From Selaginella tamariscina (lineage: Eukaryota > Streptophyta > Lycopodiopsida > Selaginellales > Selaginellaceae): a stretch of DNA of 64,000 nt. Positions 45,044 through 57,300 of this stretch are shown one piece after another. A program made the position numbers and the translations under genes. Numbering within the stretch: the stretch's first letter is position 1; each line of letters opens with the position of its first letter. The notes beneath the pieces were generated by a model, which saw only the letters and a program-made list of their open reading frames with translations, did no database searches and was not told where the DNA came from. The stretch lies in the NCBI GenBank assembly GCA_003024785.1, contig PUQB01000379.1, positions 157,695 to 221,694 of the forward strand. The letters are read 5' to 3'.

Positions 45044-46758
45044 TGTCATAGTTTTTACTATGACTCGACCCTTTACTTTGGAGGTTGATTGTTGTTACCT
45101 ACTGCACTATGTTGACGAATCTTAGATGTAGTGAGAAACAGCCCCATTTAGTGCACTTAGTTGTTTAGGAGTAGTTCGACCGGCTATCTTTAGATGTCGT
45201 AAGAAACTCTAAGCAAAGGTAACACTTACCTTCTAGAAAACCCACCCCCGATTTTGATGTCCTAGTTAAGATGAGTTTGGCATGTTAAATAGGGTTAGGA
45301 ACATCCCTAGTGTTGACCTAACCCTAGGGTTGCCCTAACCCACGCCCTAAAACCCCACCCCCTTGGGTAGGGTTTAGGGGTAGGGGTTAGTGTGCAAACT
45401 CATCTCATTAACTAAGGGGTTGGCATTCCATGCTAGCCCACTTACACATACAAGAAAAGAGGGGGGGGCTCCGTCACATAAATAAGGTAGAGTATGTAGG
45501 AGTGAGGGTTCTTGGGTTTATGACTGAGCTCGTTACTCTTCTCCCCGTTCAAGCTCTAGCTTGTGTCGTCAAGGCACAACCCTCTATTGTGCCACCCTAA
45601 CTTCCAGATGACAGGGGTACATCCCACTTTTGGGGTAGCTTACCCTTAACGTTGGCAAATCCATGCCTGGGAGGTCCTGTCAGACTACACGTTCCAAGAG
45701 GCAAAGGTAAAGGCTTGTCTCCGGCCTCCTCCTTCACATCAAGCTAGGTGTAGCACTCACGGCCAAGCAAGACACATCCGTGTCCCTGTCCAACTGTGGG
45801 CGTGGGATCTTATTTGACATGTTCCCGTTACCTAGTTCCTGAGGGTTCACTAAGGGGTTCTAGATTTAGCATTTAAGAGCCACATTTGTGGCACTTGGTG
45901 CAACTCTTGAATCTAAGGGCTATGGCATGATAGCCCATGTCGTGGAAGGCAGTGTCACATGGAGATGAGACACAGGGCTAGACGTCACACGATACAACAC
46001 CCGAGGCACGCTTGGGGATGTGTCATGTGTTTGTAGCCAAGGGGTTGGATACTCTAGCAAATAGGCATGTTTGTGCTCGCACTAGGGTGCTAAGCTTTGG
46101 GCATTTGCTCAAGGGAGGTTAGGTCTCATAACTAGGTGTGCTTAGGCACACTACAATATAGCGTCAACAGATAAATGTGAAAGGGACCAAGCAAGTGAGT
46201 TGCAAAGCATTTAAGAGGCAATGCTCATGTACTTAGGGTTTTCCAAACCTAGCCTTAGGGAGTTTGCTTAGTAAAACACTCGTGTCTACCTACGGCGCAC
46301 ACTCGTGTCCTCACTAAGTACTAGCCCTAGTTCTAGGGTATGACTTAGCCACCCAAACCCTTATGGGTTAGTCATGGTTCAGGGTACCCCTTGTCGCCCT
46401 AAAGGGGTTGTACTCCCAGATGAAGGTGATTCCTCAAGGGGTAAGTGACGATACCTTAGCTCTGTTACAAGGGTATGTGTGAGACACATCTTTTTTGTGG
46501 GGCTAGGGCATGAGCATGTCTAAGTCTATTGGGACAGGATCCTAAAGTTTACTCGAGTTATCCTCTAGGGTTCACGGGATGGTCATTTTAGGGGACTCAG
46601 GGTAGGACTCTAAGTCTTTTGACTAATTGGGCCCTTGAGCTAGACTTTTAGGGTTATCTTGGAAGACTTAACGTTGTTCACACAGGGTGATGATGCCGAA
46701 TAGCCACTTGGCAGCCACGTGTTGCTACGTGTTGGCCCTTTGGGTTAAAACTTTGATA
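45044..46758 (+). repeat. Solo LTR (type II), + orientation
   Basis: 1,715 bp from TGTCATAGTTTTTACTATG to a worn end (aactttgata). The 5-bp TSD GCAGT (45039-45043 and 46759-46763) shows an insertion into E followed by LTR-LTR recombination. Confidence 0.85.
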
Positions 46759-46763
46759 GCAGT

Positions 46764-47625
46764 TCTTTCATGACAATCCGATGTTCGAACACATGGGATT
46801 TCAACGATGCCTTGAAAGGATTTGGCAGCACTTGTATTGGCCCTGATTGCAGCAAAACTTGCATGAGTACAATCATATGTGTCCGGAGTGTCAACAGCAT
46901 AACGTGTCCACACTTCCTCTTGCAGCAACCTTGGAGCCAATTTGAGTTTCTCGCCCCTTTGAGCTGGTAGCGTATGATATCATGGGACCATTCCCTATGT
47001 CGCAGTTTAGTAATCGATACATCATTGTGTGCTTTGCCAAATGCTACAACACAACTTCTATCATTAAGTTCCCACTAGCTCAAGTGGTGCTGAGGCATGG
47101 TGCCCCGAACGAATTTTATCTGATCAAGGACCGGGCCTAGCAGCAGAAGTAGTAGCTTTGTTGATGCGACGGTTGCATATCCAACAATCTTTTGCCTCAG
47201 CTTATCATCATGAGACTGATGGTTTGGTGGAGTAGATGACAAAACTTTCAAAGTCATGCTTGCCAAGTATGTGAGCCCTAACCATACAGATTGGGATATG
47301 TGGCTTCCATATCTCTAATTCGCTTATGTTTCAACCCCTCACAAGTCAACAGGGATTTCCCCATTCAAAGCTTTGTATGGTCGTGAACTTGTATTGCCAC
47401 TAATAGTTGGCATCACTCTGCACAAGGCACGGTATATGGATGGGCGTATGTGGTTGGAGCATTTGAACCAAGTCCTTCCTCTATTGTATGCTCAAGGTGG
47501 AGAACAGTTAGCTCGGGCACAGGAGTATCAGCGTCGGACTTACAATCAATGACATCAAGTGCCACTTCAATATGAAGTGGGAGATTTGGTTCTTGTCAAG
47601 TTTCCAAGGCTAGGGGATCAAACGG
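46764..47625 (+). pseudogene. Integrase relic of element E
   Basis: Frameshifted + strand integrase: HHCC-finger pieces (FEHMGFQRCLERIWQHLYW, CPECQQHNVSTLPLA), core start (YDIMGPF, NRYIIVCF), then RLHIQQSFASAYHHETDG, STPHKSTGISPFKALYGRELVLP and a tail GDLVLVKFPRLGDQTGK. Differs clearly from the C and B/D integrases. It is cut at 47626 by the truncated LTR of LARD-B. Confidence 0.8.
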
Positions 47626-48370
47626 GGAAGCCAGTGTCACATGGAGATGTGACACTGGACTAGATGTCACACTATACAATGCCTGAGGCACGCCCTCTGG
47701 GGTTGTGTCATGGGCTTGTCGCCAAGGGTTGGATACTTTAGCAAACAGACATGCTTGTGCTCGCACTAGGGTGCTAAGCCTTGGGCATTTGCTCAAGGGA
47801 GGTTAGGTCTCGTAACTAGGTGTGCTTAGGCACACCTGGCTAGGGGAGTGCTCTCCTTGGAATCCAGGGGTTGAACAACCTAAACTTATTATCGTGTCTA
47901 CCTACGGCGCACACTCGTGTCTTCACTAAGTATTAGCCCTAGGTCTAGGGTATGACTTGGCCACCCAAACCCTTAGGGGTTAGTCGTGGTTCAGGGTACC
48001 CCTTGTCACCCTAAAGGGGTTGTACTCCTGAATGAGGGTGATTCCTCAAGGGGTAAGTGACGATGCCTTGGCTTTGTCACAGGGGTATGTGTGAGATACA
48101 TCTCTTTTGTGGGATTAGGGCATGATCCTGTCTAGGTCTACTAAGACAGGATCCTAAAGTCTACTTGGGTTATCCTCTAGGGTTCAAGGCATGGTCATTC
48201 TAGGGGACTTAGGGTAGGACTCTAAGTCTTCTACCTAATTGGGCCTTTGAGTCAGACTCTTAGGGTTATCTTGGAAGACTTAGCGTTGTTCACACAAGGT
48301 GATGACACCGAATGGCCACTTGGCAGCCACGTGTTGCCACGTGTTGGCCCTTCAGGTTAAAACTCTAACA
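47626..48370 (+). repeat. Truncated 5' LTR of LARD-B
   Basis: Only the last about 740 bp of a type II LTR. The break falls at the palindrome CCAGTGTCACAT-GGAG-ATGTGACACTGG (47631-47658). It ends aactctaaca next to the primer site. Confidence 0.8.
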
Positions 48371-51300
48371 ATTGGTATCAAAGCTATTCTCTATGGTCAG
48401 TAGGACTGCCTAAAGTGTGGTGTGTTTCAGGGTTTAGTTAGTTCTAAATTCTTGAAGTACTTTATCACTTTCGGCTAATGTCTGAATTCTACATGGAGAG
48501 ATGGTCTTGAGGTCTATAACTCTTCAAAGTACACCTACTCCATAAGTGGGTATGGGTTATGGACTCCAATGTTGAAGGTAGCACTTGAAAGGCAACTTCC
48601 AAGTTATATGCCAGGTTACTTTACCTTATAGATGTTCAGGTTATGTTACCATATACTTCCACAAGACATGACATGATAGTTTGTTTTGGCTTACAAACTA
48701 AGTCTTGTGAGGTGGGTCTTGTGATATCCTAAGTCTACACATTATTGAATTTTTTTTTTTCTTTTTCTTTAAGGTGTTTGAACTTGGGATAACACATGAT
48801 TTAAGAACGTGACTATGTCGATTAAGTTTTGGCTTAGGTCAAGATTCAATATCGAGTCCAACTATAGTGTTCAAACGGGGAAAGGCTTATGTTAAATGTG
48901 CATCTTTGACTTCAAAAAAAGGGCATATTCAATCATAAGAGTGAACACTACATTTTGACATAAGGTGTAAAATAAGCTCTCATTATAGTGCATGTTTCTG
49001 AGAGTGTAACTCTAAAAGTAGACTATGGTGTTCAACTTGTAATATAATGGAATGTCGGATATTAACATATGATGAATATGTTAAGCAGTTAGTTCGAAGA
49101 TCCAATGTAGTCAAAGTATTATCTGATGTTCGCAATATTTTGATGACGCTAACTACAAGTAACATTAAGTGGAATAGTTTACTAGGTTCAAGTCACCTAA
49201 TTTGAACATGTATAACTTGAAACCTTAGTTAGTTGTAAGCGTGCACTCTATATTCAAGTTAGTTAGCTCTACTAACTTGATTATGAAGTTATCTCATGTG
49301 GGATCATAAGAATGAAATAGAATAATAGATTTTGGTAGCAGATAGATTTAATGTTGCATCCCTAACAATGCAATAGATGGCATGATCTACTAAAAGGAGT
49401 AATGTTGGAAACATACGTTTATATTTTCAGGTTACTGAGTAATAAAGGACTTGCATAGTGAAGGCGTTCGACGCACACTCATGCATTTTCATTATTAACT
49501 CTTTAATATTGAAATTTGTAACGTTGTTTGCAATGTAGGGTTAAGCTCTTGAACAAGAGTGATTCCTTGGTTAAAAAGAGCATGATTTGGGATTCTCCAC
49601 TTTGGTTATCGACTAAGTAAGGAAACTTGTTAAGTTTAATAACTTATGTTGAGAAATACTAATAAACTAATAACAGTCGGATTTTCATTGGAGGTTTAAG
49701 TGCATGTACCTCCTCAGAGAGTCGGTATTCGATGAGAATTAAAAGTTGATATTGGTTTCCAATATCAATTTCATTTTAAAGTTGAATACAATTATTCAAA
49801 TATGGTTTTTTAACTTTGCATCATGGTCGCAAATGTGGGCACTCAAAGAACTTATCAAGTAGGTATCTTCAGTTCTTTGGAATATTGAAAAATAAAACTA
49901 TTCTTGACTCAAGGTTTGATTGTATTCCTTGAGTTAGTTGTCGGTTTTATCTCAAGGTCTGATGGTGTTCCTTGAGTTGGTTCAAAATTCTTGTAGGTAT
50001 TATATTGAGTTGCAGGATTAACTCAAGAAGTTGGTGTCCCTTCTTGATGATCATAGTTCATGGTTCCTAGCATATGGTTCAATATCTGATACGAAAATAT
50101 GAGGTTTCCTATCACCTTATTTGTTGAGATATTCATATTCTAAACTTTGAAAGTATTTGTGACAATCTTTTCAAGATTGGTTATAAATGACTTGTCAAAG
50201 TATGATATGATATCTCCTTAATATTGAATTTGGAGCGCTCAATATTGGAACTTGGTTATGATCACATAAGGTAGCCATAATCATAAAATATAAAAGACTC
50301 AAGCAGACCTGAGTTCGACACTTTGGTAAGGCACTACCTTAGTGTTATAACTTGAAACGTGTTTTCAAGTTAGTTGTGAAATGAGTTTAAAGAGCACTGT
50401 GGTGCTTTGTGAATTACTAGGTGTTTAATGGATAATGTATCTTAGTTCAATGTGTTGAACTAAATATCTTATTCATGTTTGGGAAATTTGTTAAATTATG
50501 AGATATGACTGAAACATGAAGTTAATATGACACTTTAATGTTATGATAATATTTATGTGGAAGTTAATATTTTACTAAATTAGTTAGATGAACCAAACAC
50601 TAATTCATGATTACTCTTAGTCTCTGAACAGTTCCTCGGAATATTGTCGTAACAATATTATTTCCATCTCAAAATTGAAATTCAGTTCATGTAAACTAAG
50701 ACCATATCTATATTATAGTTATAGCATTTTGATAATTAATATGATTGTAAAGTTATATCTGTTAGTGTAACAACTAGTTGGTAAACTCAGGATTTGAACA
50801 TTCAGACGATCGATATCCATTCAATAGTATCAATATTGAAATTGCAATTGTTTATGGATTTAGGATTAGTGCAAATGCTATACCTCAGTATAGTGTGAGA
50901 GACGTAAATCAGTTTGAGAGTTGGAAATAGATATAATGTTATAGCAGCGTGTAGTATTCTGAGTTCATGGAGACTCTTATCGTGGAAACTAAGTTTTAAA
51001 ATTTGATATTTTTAAACTTAGTGAGATGAGAGTTAGGAATTATGGAATGGCATCTAGTATGATGTGCTCTTTGGGAAATGAGTACAATAAGAGTGTTAGT
51101 TAAGACATGTGCTATCTAAAGATTGCTGTTTGAAGCACTAGAGATGGGTTGAATTTCCTGGTTTCCACATTGGTTTGTAAGAAAGATATGTTAGCTTATT
51201 TGGTCCCTGAACTGGTCGGTGTTATGAAAAAGTACAAAGTTGGTTACAAAGGATGAATATTAGTGCTATAACACTTGGTAGTAGATTTGACTTGAATTTA

Positions 51301-52095
51301 ATTTTCATTGGGAATGAAGTTATGTCAATGACACATCAAGTGGATGGGCTAATTTCAAGTTGACATGACCTTTTTGTAAGCCTCTGTGATCGCCTCTGGC
51401 CATATTGACATATTTACAAAGAATAAGGTTTTGAGAGAAGTACTCTAGCATCGGAAAAGAGCTTGATTCTGATAAAAGTCTCATACCTAGTCTGGCGTAA
51501 CTATATACTAAAGGGGGATAGGTATAGTAGCAAACCCTTATAAAAAGGGGTAATGAGAAACACCGAGGGATGCAGAAATGTAAGCTATAATATCGTAACA
51601 TGTGGAGATGTGGGACCATTGAAAAATCAAAGAAATGCGAAGGTGTTTGGTCAAGCATTTGAGAAGTGCTTGTTGTGCGTTAGATGATAGAGGTCGTCAA
51701 TAGCGTTTAATATTAAGGAATAAAGCAAATCTTTATTTCTTATTAACCAAGGGGCCAGCAACAACACTAATTAGAGGCCTCCAATATAAATTCTAGTTAA
51801 GTAAAGAATTAACCAGTGTTGTGTGCGTCGGGTGACAAACTTTGCAGACGTGCAAAAGGTCTCCAAGTGACTTCATGTCGCAGGTGGTGCCTCCGGCAGC
51901 TGGGTTTACAACTCAGTGAATGACGATTCTGAAGTACTTGACTTCGTGTAATGCAAGGGGGGTAATGAAATTATGTGAACTTTTGGCTAACTCTGCATAG
52001 AGTGATATGTTAATTTTGGTTAGTTTTTTCTAACATTATCTAGTCTTGGAGTTGGATGTTAACGAGGACGTTGACATTTTCAAAGGCGGGGAGTG
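48371..52095 (+). mobile_element. LARD-B interior
   Basis: 3,725 bp, non-coding. Inverted repeats seen in LARD-A recur at matching places: 48660-48709 (nested), 49062-49084 (same 9-bp arms, different loop), 49255-49279 (same arms, different loop), 49951-49976 (both arms changed together), 50349-50371. Other stems have decayed. Confidence 0.78.
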
Positions 52096-52230
52096 TGTCA
52101 TAGTTTCTATTATGACTCCTCTTTTACTTTGGATGTTGACTGTTGTTACCTACTGAATTATGTGACGAACCCTAGATGTAGAAGAAACAGGCTCGTATAG
52201 TGCACTTGGGTATCTAGTGATGGTCCGGCT

Positions 52231-52329
52231 GTCACGACCCGATACAGAATACAGGATTCCGGATACAGGACATGGGTTGCAGGACTTTCCTACAGGATTC
52301 CGGATATAGGATATGGGTTGCAGGATTTT
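52231..52329 (+). repeat. 99-bp fragment of a C-family LTR
   Basis: TGTCACGACCCGATACAG..., nearly identical to the first 99 bp of the C2 5' LTR. It sits at exactly the same position (ggtccggc|tgtcacg) of the LARD LTR as C2 does in LARD-A. Confidence 0.85.
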
Positions 52330-52484
52330 CCGGACTTAGTTAGCTAGGGGTTTGAGTTCCTAGGGCTTGGGCTTGGGTTCTTAATACGGGTTATTTTACT
52401 AGATTTTGTGGGGTTTCTAGAGAGGGGATTCCAGGGTTGGCACCTGGCAAGTCGCCTTTGTGGCACCAAGTAAAAACTCTGACA
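52330..52484 (+). repeat. Fragment of a type I LTR end
   Basis: + orientation 155-bp terminus of the B/D LTR, ending gtaaaaactctgaca. Joined directly to the C fragment without a TSD: a recombination scar. Confidence 0.75.
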
Positions 52485-52733
52485 TGTATCTGGTGATGGT
52501 CCGGCTGGGTGTCATTAGGTATTTGTAGGAAACTTTAAACGAAGCTAGAACTTACCTTCTAGGAAACCCACTCCCAATTTTGACGTCCTAATTAGGCTGA
52601 TTGGTTAATGTAGATGAGTTTGGCATGTTTAGTAGGGTTAGGAACACCCTAGGGTTGACCTAAAAACCCCCACCCCTTTGGGTAGGGTTTTAGGGTTAGA
52701 GTTAGGATAAGTTAAACACTCTCTCATTAACTT
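52485..52733 (+). repeat. Type II LTR, left segment
   Basis: + orientation LTR sequence (ggtccggctgggtgtcattagg...) that continues at 61725-63096 after the nested insertions. Its start repeats about 19 bp already present at 52212-52230. Confidence 0.7.
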
Positions 52734-52997
52734 TGTCAGAGTTTTGACCCAACACGTGGCTGCCAGGTGGCCATTTGGTGTCATCACCCTGTGTGAGCAA
52801 CGCTAAGTTTCCCAGAACAACCCCAATGACCCCTAGGGTTAGACTCTAATGTCCAAGTGGGTAGGAGACTTAGGGTTTAGCCTAAGTCTCCCTAGAATGT
52901 CTGCCCCCAGAACCCTTGAGGGATAACCCTAGTTGACTTAGGGTTTAACCTAAGTCTCCCTAGAGTGTCTGCCCCCAAAATCCTTGAGGGATAAAAC

Positions 52998-53975
52998 TGT
53001 CAGATTTTTTACCTGGTGCCACAAAGGCGCTTGCCAGGTGCCAACCTTGGAATCCCCTCTCTGGAAACCCCACAGAATCTGGTAAAATAACCCATATTAG
53101 GAACCCAAGCCTTAGGAACTCAAACCCTTAACTGACTAAGCCCACGAACAAGACTCACCTTGTGGATCAGGATACACGGACTAGCCGAGCTTTAGGTGTC
53201 GTTCCTAGCTTGGCGTGGTTGAGGCGGCCGGAGCAAGGCCTCAACCACTAGTTCTGCGGAACGTGAACTCGGGCAATGTCTTTGAGCTTGCGGGCAGGTT
53301 TTCGGACCAAGGAATCTGACTAACTCCTTGGAAGTGACGTGCCCCTATCTCAAAGGCAAGATCCTACCAACGATAAGGATAGCCTAACCCTAGGGTGGGT
53401 TGTACCCCTGTCGTGTGGAAGTTTGGGCGGCACAATGGAGGGTTGCACCTTGACGACACAAGCTTAGCTTGCACCGGTAGGAGGTTAACGAGCTCTCTTG
53501 AACCCAGGAAGCCTCACTACATATACTCTACCTTATTTATGTGACGGACCCCCCCCCCCTGTTTACCTAAGTGAGTAAGTGGGCTGGCACGGAAATGCCA
53601 GCCCTTAGAGAAAATGGTTGTCCTAACCTAATCCTAAACCTAACCCCTAGGGGGGGGGTTTAGGACGTGGGGTTAGGGCAACCCTAGGGTTAGGTCAACC
53701 CTAGGGGTGTCCCTAACCCTTATTTTGACAAGCTATAATTTGCAAAGAACCCTAACCTGGAACGTCAAAACGGGGGAGGGTTCTCTAAATGGAAGTGCTA
53801 GCTTCGCCTAGAGTTTCTTGCAAATACCTAACGACACCCGGCCGGACCATCACTAGATACCCAAGTGCACTATGCGGGCCTGTTTCTTCTACATCTAGGG
53901 TTCGTCACATAATCCAGTAGGTAACAACAGTCAAACCCCAAAGTAAAGGGTCGAGTCATAGTAAAAACTATGACA
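52998..53975 (-). repeat. 3' LTR of D (type I)
   Basis: TGTCAGATTTTTTACC...ACTATGACA. It contains the conserved cttatttatgtgac block followed by a poly-C run (53549-53558). Confidence 0.88.
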
Positions 53976-54369
53976 CACTCCCCGCCTTTGAAAATGTCAA
54001 CGTCCTCGTTGACGTCTAACTCCAAGACTAGACTAGGTTAGGAAAAATTAACTGAAAACTAACGCTAATCACTCTATGCGGAGTCAGCAAAAAGTTCACA
54101 AGTTTTATTACCCCCTTGCATTACGCGAAGCCAAATACTTCAGAACCGTCGTTCACTGAGTGAGAACTCAGCTGCCGGAGGTACCACCTGCGACAAGAAG
54201 TCATTTGGAGACCTTTTGCACGTCTGCAAAGTCTGTCACCCGACACAGACAACAAGTTAGTTAATTTCTTTTAGTTAACTAGAATTTATATCGGAGGCCT
54301 CTAGTTAATGTTGTCTGTCGGCCCCTAGGTTAAGAAGAAATAACTTTATTCTTAATTAGTTTGAGACCT

Positions 54370-57300
54370 TGCCTCAAACTCATTCACCAACTCCATCGCG
54401 TTTTGTAGATTCTCCAATGGTTCCCATGTCGATTCGCACGCTGGATAGCCTTTCCATTTGACGAGATACTCAAACTTACGTTTTCGCGTCCATAAACCTT
54501 CCTTTTGCCCAATATGGATTCGACTTCGTACTCCGTACCTTCATGAACCAGCTCAGGGGGCGGACGTAAGTTTTCATATCTTTGCGGATGTTTCTCATCT
54601 TTGTGGAATGGCTCGAGCAAATTGACATGAAACACATTGTGTATTGTTCCCAACTCTGGAGGAAGATCCAACTCATAAGCCACTTTCCCTACTTGCTTCA
54701 CCACCTTGTATGGACCTATGTAGTGCGATAGAAACTTCCTCGAAAGAGTCATTGGAACCTTCAGGTTTTTGGTACTCAACAATACCATATCCCCAACCTG
54801 ATACTCTACATCCCGCCGATGCTTATCGTACTGCTGACGATACCTTTCCTGTGCTGCAGCCATCGCTTGACGAGCAGCTTCCCATGTTCGATACAATTGT
54901 CCCGTGAACTCTGCTACAGATGGAACTCGATTGCTATCGTCTTTCGGTAACACCATACTCTGAGGAATACCACCCTTATTCCCAGTTAACACTTCCATCG
55001 GGCTACATCCGATTGCAGTGTGCATCGAGTTATTGTAACATATCTCAGCCATATCTAAGTGTTCAGCCCAATCAAGTTGATCACCTTGAACATAGCATCT
55101 GAGATAGTCCTCGACTTGTCGGTTCACCCTTCCGTTTGACCATCAGTTTGCGGATGGTAGCTGTACTAAACTTGAGCATCGTACCAAACTTTAAAAATGT
55201 TCCCCAAAACTTCCTAAACCGAGGATCCGATCTGAGATCATGTTTCCGGTAGTCCGCGCACTCTTATGACTTCGTGGAAGAACAACTTCCTGCTTGAATT
55301 GCATTCACTGTCTCTACAGTTGGAATGAAATGAGCAACCTTTGAAAACCGATCGACTACCACCATGAGCATTAAAACCACAAGATTTTGGCAATCCCATG
55401 ATAAAGTCCAAAGTAACACTTTGAAATGGCCGCTCTGGAATCGGTATACATTGCAACTTCCCAGCTCGTTTTTGCGATCGGCTCTTTACTTGTTGACATG
55501 TGGGGCATGTCTTGACATATTGGCAACATCATCTATCATACCCGGCCAATAGAATCCCTTCAACAACCAACGTCTTATGCCTTCCACCATGTCCTGCCAA
55601 AGGAACATCGTGATGCTCTCTTAACAGCCTCTCCCTCCATGTCCCTTCTGGAACATAGAGTCTCTTTTCTTTATAATAAAGAACTCCATCTCGTACTGCA
55701 AAATGCGCCTGTTTGAGTGCATCCATTCGACTTTCTATTCCTGCTGGAATATTACCATCTCTTCGTAACTGATGAACTTGTTTCCTCTTTGCCACCAGGC
55801 TCAAAGCCTCCTTAGCAAACTTGTCCTGAGGATACGCCGTCACAAATTCATCCACCAAAGTTGACATGGGTGCTGACATAATCGAAGATGACCCTTTCCT
55901 ACTGAGTGCATCAGCTACCACATTGTCCTTTCCCGCTTTATGTTTGATTTCAGGCTGAAATCGTGCTGCCATCTAGCATACTTTGGCATAGCTTCGGCTG
56001 CGTTTCAAAATACCTTAGAGTTACACTATCTGTCCAAACCACAGTGCCATGACTTGGAAGATAATGACGCCAATACTCCAAGGAAGCAACAATAGCATAC
56101 ATCTCCTTTTCGTGAGTAGGCCATCGAGTTTGCGCGGCATCTAACTTTTCGAGAAGAAGGACACTGGATGTCCTTTTTGTTGCAATACACCACCAATTGC
56201 AAAGTCGGAAGCGTCACATTCTACTTCAAAGGGATCTTCAAAGATGGGCAACTGCAAAACTGGCTCAGAAGAGATAGCCTCTTTGAGTTTGACGAACGCA
56301 CGTTGGCACTCTGGAGTCCAATGCCATGGAATGTTTTTCGTAAGATCTGTCAATGGGGCCGCTATTTCCGAGTAACCCTTTATGAATCTTCGGTAATACC
56401 CTAGACCAAGAAATGATCTAACTTCATGCACATCTTTTAAAGTCATCCACTCAGTAATAGCTTGAATTTTCTTTGGGTCCATGGCAACCTCCCCACCTGA
56501 GATCAAGTGTCCCAAGAAATCTATCTTGGTTTGACCAAATGCGCACTTGCTTTCTTTAGCATACAACTGGTTCTCTCTCAATCTGAAACACTTTTTCTAA
56601 GTGTTCCACATGTTCCTCAATTGTCGAACTGAAAATCAGAATGTCATCAATATACACCACTACGAACTCGTCTAGATAGTCTCTAAACACATCATCCATC
56701 ATTGTGCAAAAAGTTGCTGGAGCATTGCACAACCCGAATGGCAAGACTAGAAACTCAAATGATCCATAACGCGTTCGAAAAGCGGTCTTCTCAATGTCAT
56801 TCTCTGCTACCCGAATCTGATGGTACCCGATCTCAAGTCTATTCTTGAAAAATACTTTGCTTTCGATAGCCTATCAAATAAGTCGTCCACTCTGGAAGAG
56901 GATACTTATTTTTGATAGTTATCGCGTTCAGCGCTCGATAGTCCACACACATTCGCATCGTACCATCCTTTTTCATTACAAAAATAGGTGCACCATATGA
57001 TCGACTAGGTCGAATGTGTCCTCGACCAATCAATTCTGTCAGCTGTCTCTTCAATTCTACTAACTCTTGAGGATTCAACCGATATGGGGCTCTTGCCGGT
57101 GGAGACGAACCTGGCAAAATCTCTATCCTGTGGTCCACAACTCGACGTGGAGGTAACTCGGGCGGCAAGTCTTCTGGCAACACATCCTTAAACATGTTCA
57201 AGACTTCCAAAATAGGTTTAGGAACATTCTTGACCATCTCCTATTTTGACTTCACCAGTATCCAAAACCATTGCAAGAAACACACGTTCCCGATGTCTAA

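Larger units (their letters stand above)
47626..52230 (+). mobile_element. LARD-B: second non-coding LTR element, + orientation
   Basis: 5'-truncated LTR (47626-48370), primer site TGGTATCAAAGC (48373-48384), non-coding interior (48371-52095), polypurine tract (52081-52095) and the first 135 bp of the 3' LTR (52096-52230). Collinear with LARD-A but in opposite orientation. The 3' about 600 bp are almost identical to LARD-A; the 5' part is only roughly 85-90% alike by eye. The long + strand AT-rich interior again has no protein-coding frame. Confidence 0.82.

Noticed and set aside
45044..48370. One intact element bounded by the LTRs at 45044 and 48370
   Set aside because: The first LTR has its own TSD (GCAGT) and is a solo LTR; the second is truncated and belongs to LARD-B with its own primer site.
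51320..51658. 112-codon frame in LARD-B with a partial match in LARD-A (35172-35396)
   Set aside because: Shared only in part and on opposite relative ends of open frame; differences include frame-disrupting indels, so shared ancestry of non-coding sequence explains it.
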